Of a DNA stretch of 64,000 nucleotides, positions 23,118 to 33,650 are shown in pieces. The number at the start of each line of letters is the position of its first letter. Position 1 is the stretch's first letter. Below the pieces are notes generated by a model. It was not told the DNA's origin and did not search any database. It was given only the letters and a program-made list of their open reading frames with translations. The position numbers and the translations under genes were made by a program. The DNA is from Coleophoma eucalyptorum (lineage: Eukaryota; Ascomycota; Leotiomycetes; Helotiales; Dermateaceae), in NCBI GenBank assembly GCA_026120035.1, contig JALRME010000033.1, forward strand, positions 248,001 through 312,000, in the 5' to 3' direction.

Positions 23118-23480
23118 TATAGAGTAGAAAAAAAGACGATGAGTTTATAGTGAAGAGATGGTTTAAAATGGAAATTATCGCTAGCGATAAATTCAAAATA
23201 CGGGGCGAGATTTGAGAATGATGGAATAAAACCAGGCAAGAGTGTTTTTGACTCTGTGTCTGAACAAACCTGCAAACTGGGGGCGACGTGAAGATTGATA
23301 TAAGAATTACTCGACGACGAGCAAAGGCAGAACCTAAGTTACCCCAGCATCTCCGCATCCATGACCTGACCTCCATGCGGGGGAATTCACATTAACGTCG
23401 CGTGTTTTATTACCCTAGTATGGTAGGGATGGCAATACAAGGTGTCCTAGCTCAGGCTAGTTAGTGGTTATGACAAGCAT

Positions 23481-23497
23481 CGGCGGACAGTGTGCCG
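23481..23497. promoter_or_regulatory. Gal4-type operator 1 (CGG-N11-CCG)
   Basis: CGG at 23481-23483 and CCG at 23495-23497 with exactly 11 bases between. On the minus strand the inner bases read CACACTGTCCG. It lies between the divergent transporter (ATG 23117) and dehydrogenase (ATG 23849). Confidence 0.6.
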
Positions 23498-23552
23498 ACG
23501 AAATATAGATGCATCAACATACGTATCCTTACATAAGACCTCACAACATCGT

Positions 23553-23569
23553 CGGCGTGGAGTGCTCCG
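23553..23569. promoter_or_regulatory. Gal4-type operator 2 (CGG-N11-CCG)
   Basis: CGG at 23553-23555 and CCG at 23567-23569, spacing 11. On the minus strand the site starts GTCGGAGCACT, the same 11 bases that begin sites 3 and 4 on the plus strand. Confidence 0.65.
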
Positions 23570-23625
23570 ACTTAAAAATGGTGCGTGTGCTTGCTTTTGT
23601 GCGGCCTCGTGCAGGTTTCTGATGT

Positions 23626-23642
23626 CGGAGCACTGTGCTCCT
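23626..23642. promoter_or_regulatory. Gal4-type operator 3 (CGG-N11-CCT, with perfect palindromic core)
   Basis: CGG at 23626-23628, then 11 bases, then CCT. The inner part is the perfect inverted repeat GGAGCACTGTGCTCC. The second triplet deviates from CCG by one base, but the site carries the same GTCGGAGCACTGT start as site 4. Confidence 0.55.
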
Positions 23643-23848
23643 ATGCATATCCCAACCTATCCCGCAACCGATGTGGAGAACCGTTGCAGGTGACGTTGTT
23701 AGCACAAGCTCCCTGGGAACAGCTATATAGAGAGATTTATTCTGGCAGTTTTATTTTCTAAGAATCAATCTCAACATTTGACTTTCATCCTATCTTCCTC
23801 TCTTCATCAATTGGCCTTGTTTTTATTTATTTTTCAAGATTCGCTACA

Positions 23849-25102
23849 ATGCCTGCAACCAATGGAACCGCGAATGGCCAAGCCACCAAATATCATATTC
23901 CAACTGAAATGAAGGCTATCCGATATAATAAAGTCAAAGATTTCTCCATGGTTATAATGCCAGTACCTGAGCCAAAGGGGCATGAGGTTCTTGTCAAAAG
24001 TAATTCTTAATTTTCCAACGCTTGCAGAACCAATTCTCTGATACATATAATAGTCAAGTCTTGCGGTATTTGCGGTACAGATCTTCACATTCATAATGGA
24101 GACTTCGATTCAGCAATGCCTGTTGTAACCGGACATGAATCAAGCGGTATTGTAGTTAAGATCGGGGAGAATGTGAAAGGATTCAAAATTGGAGACAAAG
24201 TAACGGCCGCCAACTCCGAGCTTTGCGGACACTGCCATTTCTGCCGCCAAGGGAAAATGCTCTACTGCGAGAATTTCTTGGCTCATGGCGTACACCGTAA
24301 GTCCCGCTTGACACCCAAAGAGAAGTTTGACGGCGTGCGCTAATTGTTTTGCCTATTAGTCGACGGCGGGTTTGCAGAATACTGCGCCTACCCAGCCGAG
24401 AAATTGTTCCACTTCGAAAACCTCTCCTGGGAAGAAGCATCACTTTTTGAGGCCGCATCGTGCGCTGTACACGGAATGGACCGAATTCGACCAGAAGTTG
24501 GCTCTAGTATCCTCTTGATCGGCGCCGGACCTACCGGCCTTTGCCTTGCTCAACTGCTCAAGGCCAATGGCGGTGCTCATATGGTTATTGCCTCGAACAA
24601 AGGTCCCAAGATGGATCTGGCAAAGAAATTAAATTGTGCAGACGAGTATGTTGAGCTGGATCGCGACGAGCCCAACCCACAGTGGGAAGGCCTGAAGGAA
24701 AAGTACCCGTATGGATTTGATGTTGTAGTCGAGGCATCGGGCTCACATGCTTTGCTCGAGAAGGCCATTGACTACTGCACCAGGGGTGGCAAGCTAGTCT
24801 ACTATGGTGTATACTCGAAAGAGGCACTTATTAAGGTGTCTCCATCTCGTGTCTTCTCTGATGAGATCACCATGATTGGGTAAGATATTCCAAATATTTA
24901 GCCAAAGTAACACCCTACTAATTACTTTCATAGATCTTTCTCGGAAATGTGGTGTTTACCAAGAGCCGTTCACTACTTGGAGACAAGAAAGGTGGACGTC
25001 AGAGATATTGTCACACATACATTTAAACTGGAGGATTTTGGTACTGCGTTGGACGCCATACGGAATAAGTCATGTATCAAAGCTGCCATTACTTTTGATT
25101 AG
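23849..25102 (+). CDS. Zinc-dependent MDR polyol dehydrogenase (D-arabinitol/xylitol dehydrogenase-like)
   Basis: NAD(P)-dependent polyol dehydrogenase interconverting a pentitol and a ketopentose; cytosolic. Exons 23849-23999, 24054-24296, 24360-24879 and 24934-25102 give 360 residues with consistent phases. Zinc residues are visible: S-C-G-I-C-G-T-D and the following H-I-H near 55-62, and G-H-E-S-S-G near 80. The four-cysteine structural lobe C-G-H-C-H-F-C with C-E-N-F lies near 110. The nucleotide loop I-G-A-G-P-T-G-L-C near 178 has the usual G-x-G-x-x-G. The last exon, starting S-F-S-E-M-W-C-L-P-R-A-V, resembles fungal D-arabinitol dehydrogenases of the Uromyces ARD1 type. It is divergent from a sugar/polyol transporter and tail-to-tail with a regulator, forming a plausible pentitol-use module. 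Confidence 0.9.
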
Positions 25103-25226
25103 GTATTTTAGCCCTTATGAAAATATATTCCTGCAGATGCAACTTACAAGGCAATTATCTGAAAATTTGTTGATTTCCTATTCCTCCATGACTTAGCAAC
25201 TGGAAGTGGAAAGATAGAAAATTTCT

Positions 25227-27741
25227 TCACTGGAAGTGCGTATCTTCCCAACACATCCAGTCCTCAATATCTTGGTTCGAATAAAACCCTCCCAAGATAT
25301 AGTCGAAATTCTGTTGTTCTTGAGTGCTCGGGAATCCGGAAACCCCATCGAAAAGATCAGTCATCTGTGGATCATCTAGGAAGAATTGAAGAGCCGGATC
25401 AGCAGCGGAGGCTTGGTGCATTGAGTAGTCCATGTGTGTGCTCTGGGGAAGTAAATCTTGAAACAACCCGGAAGTATCGGGGACGTAGTTTGGGGGATCG
25501 GGTTTCTGTTTCGAGGATGCAGTTGATAACAAGTGATGGTCATGTATTCGACCAAGCACTGAAATGCACCGCAATGCAGCTGCATTATGGGTACCTAGTT
25601 TGGACAAGCAGAGCCGTGCTTGATCGATACTTGTGCTCCACAGAGTTGCGGATTCATCTTCAGGTGTCTGTAGCAAGCCTACGGCAAGTACGAGGGCGGC
25701 TTGAAAGAGAAAGTATGTCGCATACCAGCTGAGACCTTGATGCAGGTTTTCATTTGACGCACAGTATTCAGTAATCGAGCCCACAGCCTCAATAGCAACA
25801 TCCTGGCATTTGCTAACAGCAACTCCGCTTGTTTGTAGCCGCTGTGATTTCTGGCCTCTTCTCCACAACATCATACGGAGGTTTTGCTCTTTCCACATCA
25901 CGACTGTGCGAGGTCCTGAAAACCACTCTGGTGGTGAGGGATCAGTAAAATACCCTGGCAGTGAGGTTCTCCAGTCATGAAGTTGCTCTTCAAATCTAGT
26001 GGCTGGATCCTCGCCAATCACCGTTTTAGAGATATGAGCAGCAAGAAATTCGTTGTAGATCCTGTTGGCGATCACAGCAAGTTGAGCTTGCGCAATCATC
26101 GCTGAGTAAATAGTCGGAGACTCGATGGCTGTAGGTAATGGTGAGGATAGGGTCTCAGTGGTATAAGCCTGTATTGTGTTAGAAAACTGACATGAATACT
26201 TTCCCGTGAAGGCCATACAGAATCATCAATGTTCAAAGGCAGTCTGACATCAATAAAAGCATCAGACGCTGTCGTTGGTCGACCCATAGTAATGCTGAAG
26301 CCAGAATCAAACATGTATAGTATCCACCATACTCTGCGTCTAATCTCTTTGCTTAAGCTGTTGCGTTTATCATCACTAGAAATCTCACGATGAAGGCCGA
26401 GCCCTAGTGCCATACGAAAAGCAACACCTATCAGATTGTAGCCAGTATTTGGTCGATTCCGCTTTTGAAGATAGTTACCCTACGATACGCGTGAATGATA
26501 GCCAGGTCATGTTCTGTGTTGCTAGCTTACCATTAACAGGAATGCTTGAACGCCTATGAGAGTTCCTGATTCTAACATTTCCGTTGACATCCGTGATCTT
26601 GCAGCAAGGTAATAAGGTGAATCAGCATAATCAGTCCCTGAGCTCAAGACCCAATGTCCAATCGCCAGCACAGTATAAAATATCATATGTAGGCTGCCGG
26701 CACTGGCATCACGAGAACGCTTTTGATAGCTTTCTCGAAATATCCGTTCATGCAAGATCGGGTATGATGTGTTGTAGAGTAAGAAGTATGCGTTAAGAAG
26801 GTTTTCGTTGACCAGCGACGAGGCTAAATGCTCCTCTAGTAATATTTGCCTGGAGCCAGAACCAGACCGGTTCCGGGTCTCGATGAGTTTTGAAAGTTGA
26901 GTTTTGGCTGGATCATCTAGAGGATCTCTGCCGCTAAGCGATAGTAATGAAGAAATTGTCTGAAGTAAATGGGAGCCAGCACTGCTACCTCGATGGGAAT
27001 TAACATAAACTGCAGGCAAAGCATGTCGAGGTTGAATTTACCAAGGTATCCAGCATCTGACGCGTTGGTTGACAGCAGTGCCATCCCATCACGCTCGGAG
27101 CCTTCATCGTGATCGTCTGCTAATGGGTCTTCATGCCATTCATATTCATCTGGGGACTCTGAAGAATTTGGAAGAGGCTCAGTTGAACTTTTCCGGCTTG
27201 ATTGACCAGCAGGCTGAATATTCTTCACGTGACTGCCCAGGGCACTTTTTATATCAATATCTGGGTCCAAGGATTTCAGAATCTTCATCAATTGCGCGCA
27301 TCTTTGCTCCGCAGCGTCGAGATTCCTAATTCTGGCATCAGTTACTGTAAATAAGTAGAAAAGCTGTATCCGAGAGACAGACTTGCGGGTGAGAGGAGTT
27401 CGAACTGGACGAGCCTCGTAAATACAGGATCTTTGATTCCTGGCACAGAACGAGCAAGGTACAACCCCTGTGCACTGTTGAATAAAATTATATTAGCAGT
27501 TTACAACTATATATTCCGTTTGTAACCGAAACATGCACACCTTGCTCTTTCGTTTCTGCATGCCAAGTCAGCCTTTTAACCATTCTTCACACTCGAACTC
27601 TAGTTGAAATGAGCAACCGTACCTGGCACTCGTTACACTTTCATGCTGTCAGCTAGAACTACCATGTGCAAATAAGTGGGTGCAAAGACTAACCGCTCGC
27701 AGACTAGAGGAGGATGTTCTCTGCGCCTTAGACTCGCTCAT
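25227..27741 (-). CDS. Zn2Cys6 transcription factor with microexon-encoded zinc cluster
   Basis: Nuclear regulator. Exons 27741-27694, 27637-27623, 27555-27541, 27474-27042, 26988-26531, 26479-26219 and 26168-25227 give 723 residues. The zinc cluster is spread over four exons: two successive 15-nt exons code C-N-E-C-Q and K-R-K-S-K, and the next exon adds the last four cysteines. The ligands are residues 17, 20, 27, 33, 36 and 43 (C-x2-C-x6-C-x5-C-x2-C-x6-C). The fungal-specific regulatory domain follows, with L-L-N-A-Y-F-L-L-Y-N-T-S-Y-P-I-L-H near 220 and E-I-R-R-R-V-W-W-I-L-Y-M-F-D. A 42-nt stretch (about 27372-27331) with a GC donor and CAG acceptor could be another intron; either reading stays in frame. 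A Gal4-type site 192 bp upstream matches those before the polyol dehydrogenase and transporter, suggesting it controls them and itself. Confidence 0.85.
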
Positions 27742-27932
27742 TGTATTTACGGTTACAGAGTAACGATTTGAGAGTCGCCGGTTCACCACTACGAGCAATC
27801 AAACGATCAATATCTAGATATAGCAGGTGATTGGATTCCCAAACAGTAGATGATGTGGTCGGAGAAAGATTTGAGGTGCAGTATGATTGGGGGTGCGGGG
27901 TTCCCTCATGAGTAAGCAGGTTAGGTCATCGT

Positions 27933-27949
27933 CGGAGCACTGTCAACCG
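27933..27949. promoter_or_regulatory. Gal4-type operator 4 (CGG-N11-CCG) upstream of the regulator
   Basis: CGG at 27933-27935 and CCG at 27947-27949, spacing 11. The site begins GTCGGAGCACTGT, the same 13 bases as site 3 at 23624-23636. It lies 192 bp before the ATG (27741) of the nearby Zn2Cys6 regulator. Confidence 0.65.
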
Positions 27950-28166
27950 ATGGTGCCAAGAATGGTCTGGTGACGCTACATGAAGAGAGTATGTAAGAAA
28001 CAGCTACTCAAAGTCTTGTATTTATATCTATCTATAAAATGCGTCTCTAAACTCATCTTCCTTCTTTATCTGCCCTAGCATAGGCACGGCACTGTTTTCC
28101 AACCTAACGTCAGTATCGCTTAATTACAGTGTCAATTAGGACTTCTACGTCATCTCTATCGCGACT

Positions 28167-29867
28167 CTATACGGCAGACTTGCCCTCCACTATAACTTGC
28201 TCTCTCTCAATATCTGACAAGCCACCACGATGCGATGTTACCACATGTTCTCGTCTGCTTAAGAAGTTAGTTCTCAGAAATTTCACAATTATGGGTAGAG
28301 ACAAGTGCTTACTCTTGCCTATCGTGCAACCGCTTTATCAGCCATGTCAAGGCAATAAAACAGAGGGAGCATGCTATGCAGAAGGAATAGCCCTTTAGAA
28401 AGCGAGGTCCCTCGACGGTCTTAAAGACAAGCAGTGGGGTCCACGCTGTACTGGCCTGTGAAAACGAGTTCATAACAATTAACACAAATGCCCTCTCCTG
28501 GAGATTGTGTTTAAGGATATCATTTGCCCATCCATGAATGACGGCTGAGTACGCGAGCCCAGTAAATATAGTATTGAAAGCAAACCACAAGGCAGCCTCA
28601 GGAACGTCCCAGATGACGAGAATAATCATCCCGAGTATATTTATCGAGCAAGATAAGGTAATCACGACCGGTCTACTCCAGGATTTTCATATCCGCAATG
28701 TAACATACCAACAGGATATAAAATATACCGATAGCGGCCGAGGTAGAGCCTAGTTCATTGATGGAGCCGGAGCTGTAACGTCCTAGGCTCGTAATCCAGA
28801 GGAGATAACCGCCGGTGAAGGTGTCCACCGTGGCATTCCACCACATAATATCCCATAACGTTAGGACGTAAACATGCCATGAGGTGAAGACCTTTCTAAG
28901 CATTACCAGAGAGAATCCTTCAGCCAGAGGTTGATGGCCGGCGGCTGCAAGGCGCTTTCTCGCCAAAGCCAGCTCTTCTTGCGACATGAAATAGCTTTGT
29001 GGTTTGTCGGGCGTGCCGGGCCAGATAAAGAAGCCGACAATCGCCACAGGAAAGGTGATGACGGCTGTGATAATGAACATCCAACGCCATCCTATTCAGC
29101 TTATTAGTAATGTAACATGGGCAACTTGGAAGTAATCGACAGGCCTTACCTGGTAGGCCATGAACACCGTTCAGTGTATTAGATGCTGCAGCCGTTAGTA
29201 AACCAGCCGTAACAGTGCCCAGCGGCAATCCAATATAAAACAGCGCTCCCCGACGTGCATATTCACCAGCTCGATACCACGAACCAAGCACAAAATACAC
29301 AGCGGGATAATAGGAGCCCTAAACTAGGTAAGCATTCATTAAATTTCCACTATTGGAGATGAGTGGCAATACAAACCTCAAGGAGACCGATCAGAAACCG
29401 GTATGCCAGCAGCTCAGCATATGATTGTATTCTGTATTCCAGTAACGTAAAGACCGCCAATCCCAGCAAACTTCCTGGTATAAGCCAATTCATGCGTACT
29501 TTGGGGAACAAGTAGGCGCAGGGGAGTTGACCGAGCACTGAGCCGAGAGTATAGATTGTCTGGAAGCGGACGAGTTGGTTGCCATGGAAGCCCAGGTCAG
29601 CTTGCAAGCCAGCGACGTATGCGGTATCTGAGAAAAAAAGAGCAAAGGTTAGAACTTGGCTCAGGATGGTTATATACCAGCATGAGAAAAGACTTTACTG
29701 AGATTCGATGCATCGGTAAGCCGCAACCAGTAGCCAATCAGCGCATATGGAACAATCAGGATATCGAGCTTCATGATGAGTTTCCGCTCCTCGTGACTGT
29801 CGGTAGGCGAATACCAGTGATACCATTTGCGCTCCTCAACCTGGCTGCTTTCATTTGTTTCTGACAT
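28167..29867 (-). CDS. MFS pantothenate/vitamin transporter-like (Liz1/Fen2 type), apparently frameshifted
   Basis: ACS-family carrier. Exons 29867-29699, 29627-29377, 29318-29150, 29091-28313 and 28254-28167. Family motifs are L-R-L-T-D-A-S-N-L at helix 1, A-Y-V-A-G-L-Q-A-D-L, G-S-Y-Y-P-A-V-Y-F-V-L-G-S-W-Y and G-W-R-W-M-F. I-H-G-W-A-N-D-I-L and S-F-S-Q-A-S-T-A-W-T-P-L come later. Frame is lost in exon 4: after C-Y-I-A-D-M-K the frame meets a stop at about 28673. Reading resumes one base out of phase with W-S-R-P-V-V-I-T-L. The exon sum is 1456 nt, exactly one base too many for 484 residues. Either a single-base insertion near 28681-28682 has disabled the gene or is a sequence error, or a very short 40-nt intron (GTTGGT...GTAG) removes the loop. 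I favour the frameshift. The Zn2Cys6 regulator gene at 30397-33117 lies upstream on the same strand. Confidence 0.75.
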
Positions 29868-30396
29868 AGTGATTGGAAATATCGTTAATAAAGACTAAGC
29901 ATGTTCTGGACTTGGTTGTAATTCGAGAATGGTCGCAAAAAGGTGTTGCTTAATGGAAAGCTTGCTCCGAATTTAAGAACATAAATACAAACTCATCCAA
30001 ATCTAGAAGAAATCATTATGAAAAGTGAGGAGGAATACAATCGTGAAGCACGTCAGCCACACTAGAGTTGCATCATTAAACCTGGTTGTTCAACGTTATA
30101 ATATTGGGGATAATTATAAGAATGGGGGTACTTGATATCCTCACCGGAATACCCAAATTCCTAAACCGCATCTCCCTCTCTCCACTTCGTTTTATGACAG
30201 CTGCTGTTAAGAGGATATACGTGGCATTTGAAAATCCTCTATAGAGTCCACCATTCGATAACAATTACGTCTTTTGTCTTGCTAGGCATAGTACAGATGA
30301 TCTCAAGGTTACTTTCATAGAATAAATAGAAACTATGTATTACAACGTATTTAAAACGTTATCTATAGTTCCTATATACTACTACCTATGGCGATA

Positions 30397-33117
30397 TCAC
30401 AGCGGCCCCCAGCAATCCCATGTACTTTCAAAATCCATTTCAAAATCAAAGGAATCTACACTGAGCTACTCCCAAATTAGCCGGGGTTTAGCAGACCTCT
30501 AATATTTCTGTACTAACCTCAGGATAACTGTTGTCCAATAATTCTGACGCTGGCAAGTCTGGTGCGCTCGGCCTATCTGATTGGCAAGTAGTGGTCTCTT
30601 CGCAGTTAGTGTGCGTAAATTAAAACTAGTGTGTTCAAGTACCACACTAATCAGGGTATAATTTGGTGTCGTCTGATTATGCTAACATATGAAGATAGAG
30701 AAAAGAGGGCAAAACTCACATCAACATGGCCTGAGGGATCCATGGGTGTGGGAATCTGTTGATTTGAAAGAGAGGTCTGCTGTCTCCCTACACGCTTATA
30801 ATATAAATCCAGAAATCTTTGTCCACAGGAAGCTTTGGCCGTTTGATGGGACTCTTTTCCCATATGTATTTTAAGCAGCATGATCACTGCACTTATCGTC
30901 ATAACGTACCAAGGCTCGCCGTAATGCAAGTACCTGTCCTCCACGAATAGAAGACATTGCTCAAGGAGGTTCATTACAGATTCCGAGTCGGACACGGTTA
31001 TACTGGTTGAGCCTGCCTCTAATGTTAGTACACGAAAGACACTCCTACCCTGACGAATAATATTTCTTGCTTGTTATTTGTCTAACGAGTAGGATTTCTT
31101 CTTGGGAAGTCAAGAGAGGATGCTAACCTTTAGGCTGGAGTATGGTGATGTGAGTAAGATTTAACGAAGCTAGCATAAGATCTTCTCTGAGCACTGTTAG
31201 GCCCTGAAGCCCTAACCCTGCCAACCTTCTGTGTAGGAGAAGGATATCTCGTGATGTGTTGTAACACACAGTTTCTGATAACCAAAATCTTCTATCACCT
31301 CTTTTGAGGTACGGTCGATGAAGAGCCACAATACATTCCTTTAGCTGAAATTGCAGAAATGTAAGTGCAAGTGTCGGTAATTTGCTGTTATTTTGGTCCA
31401 TCATATCTTCTGTGTCCCAGGACGGAATATCATCTATTGCTTGTGTGAGTTCGTGGGTATAACGTAAGACATCATCGTAACACAGAGGCTTGAAAACTCC
31501 ATTCTTTAATAAACGCTGAGATATCTCGAGACGTAACGACCAGCTATGAGAGCTCTGAGCTTGGTAAGAGGTCATAGTATATGTGCTTGATGATTTTGAT
31601 ATAGGAAGTTCTTTCGATGTTTCATCAAAGTCCGCATCATCAATATTTATAGGAGGAGCAACATTGGAATTGACGTTATAAAGGATAGTAGGAAGGCGAT
31701 ACTCAAATGCATTCTGGAGGTCCAGTTCTCGAACCACGGTCCAGATTCGTCTCTTCATCTCTCTTGTATAGGGGCTATCAGCAGTCGAAGGTGAATCATA
31801 ATGCAGCCCGTCGATGATTGCGTCCTGAATCAAAGAGCCAGTCTCCTTCCAGAACCTTTTCTTCCGGAAATTGTTTGCCCTTTTAGCGAGATAGACTAAA
31901 CAGGAAACCTGACAGTGCACGAGCTTACGATGTTTTGGGCTTTGTTGCCTTAACCACTCGTCACAGGCAGAGATCCACTGGGTAGGCATAGCTCTATATC
32001 TGATCGGTATAGGTGCAGTATCTGTAGAGCTGGTAGAAGTACTGGCAGAGATAGAGATCATTGCTAAGATAAGGGCTGTGATTGCAGGGTCGCGGGCCGG
32101 CTTAGATACCCAGAAGTCCTTATATTCTCTTTTAAATATCGGAATGTGGACGACTCGATGAAGTTGTTCTAGGTGATTGAGGTAAAATGAGATCAGAGTG
32201 TCTGTGTCGTCTCTGGGAGGAAGCAAACTCTCTAGAATTACATTGTCCAGAGTGGGAGCGAAAGCTGTAGTATTCCAATATTTTTCGATAGAATTCTTCT
32301 TTGTAAGAGACACCCCAAGAGGTTTGAGCCATTCATCGGCTGTTTCTCTTACAAACGGGAAGAGTTCACGGATCTGCGCAGAAGGTGAGCTGACTGGATC
32401 AGGGAGTGCAAGATAGAGAACATCTTACCTCGCCAAAGGATTGGAACATTCTATGTTGACTGTAGTACCCTGGCGGAGATCTCGTAGTTGGATCCCGAAG
32501 TTCTTTATTACTGGCACTAGCTGGCCTCTGGTTTTCTGGTAGTTTATCCTTTGGAAAATTTACTGTGCCAGATTGGGCATTATCTATGACAGGCGAGGGC
32601 CCCAACTCGTGGCTTTTGCCGGCTAGGCCTTGAACTTCTTGAACTTTCCCATTCAAAAATGCTGGTTGACTGGATTCGGAGTTATCTATTGCGCGTAAGG
32701 GTTCCGTGCCGCCGTCGCTCTCACGCGTTAAGCAGACCTTTGAAAGCAATGTCTTCAATTCAGCGACTTGCGCTTGGAGGTCTCGTATCTGGTCACTGTT
32801 ATGCTGTTCTTGCTGTCGGATGGATTGGTTCACCACAGATGGCTGCTCTGGTACGGTCTCGAAGGAACATTGTTCTGGTTTTCCCGAATTTATACATCGT
32901 TGACAAGGCAAGTTCCGATCACAAAGCAGCTGTATCAAAAAGCTTAGCAAATAAAACTAGGATTAATCAAAAGCTGGTGTTATCATACCTTCTTCTTTCT
33001 ACATTCCACACAGCTCAAGCGTGGACGCCTCTTCCGGTTCTTTGGATGACTTGTTCCGCCGTTTGGCTTCACTGAACTTGCTTGCTTAGCCTCCAACCCG
33101 GAGGTGGATTGCATCAT
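30397..33117 (-). CDS. Zn2Cys6 transcription factor (cutinase-regulator-like middle domain)
   Basis: Nuclear regulator. Exons 33117-32989, 32929-32429, 32373-31128, 31018-30720, 30595-30518 and 30465-30397 are in consistent phase and give 773 residues. Zinc ligands are C36, C39, C46, C52, C55 and C64; the longer x8 spacing before the last cysteine is seen in CTF1-like factors. The first intron falls after the basic R-K-K-K. A heptad-like Q-I-R-D-L-Q-A-Q-V-A-E-L-K-T-L-L stretch after the cluster is a dimerisation coiled coil. The regulatory domain has F-Y-L-N-H-L-E-Q-L-H-R-V-V-H-I-P-I-F and E-M-K-R-R-I-W-T-V-V-R-E-L-D. The two small final exons were accepted because they supply an acidic, aromatic tail ending D-C-W-G-P-L. 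It is divergent from the FAD monooxygenase at 33651, its most likely target. Confidence 0.87.
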
Positions 33118-33650
33118 CTCCGACAGGTTTAGAACACCAAGTTCAATTAAATCCCTCTTGCCGATGAAATCAATTCCTAGCTGGCCTGCGTTTTAGGGGA
33201 AGTATACATGTTACATCATATGAGCGGATGTCCGATACTATATCCGAGTCTATATTAGGACTAGACCAGCGCATTTAGGGCTTTTCCAGTTAGCGGCTCG
33301 GCAAATTCGAATACTCCGATGAATATCGCCGAAGTCGATCTTCTACATATCTCCTGGGTTTCTATCATAGGCAACTAGAAGTTGATCAAACATTATGACG
33401 AAGCGATTAAACCGAGTATATCTCTTAACCTGGGTGAATTCGGAGATGACCACGTATCTATCCCCGAATCGATCCTTATATATTAATTGGCAAAAGTTAA
33501 ATGAGATCAGTACTCTCAACTTGACGCTCTACTCTCAAGCTTACTTGGTAAATCTTATTTCTACATTCAACTGCTTCACTAAAGCTATAATTGTATCGTT
33601 ACCCAGAGGTTGAAGCCACTCCGAAAATAAATACAAGTACTGTCCTTCAA
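33118..33650. promoter_or_regulatory. Divergent promoter, regulator / FAD monooxygenase
   Basis: 533 bp shared by the two start codons. It contains the short inverted repeat CGGATGTCCG at about 33224-33233, and an ATTCGG / CCGAAT pair around 33440 and 33465. Both are the CGG-type half-sites favoured by Zn2Cys6 proteins. No experimental meaning can be assigned. Confidence 0.45.

Noticed and set aside
18745..25102. An itaconate biosynthesis cluster (MmgE/PrpD protein plus MFS transporter)
   Set aside because: The transporter is a sugar porter with helix-1 and helix-7 sugar motifs, and no mitochondrial cis-aconitate carrier is present.
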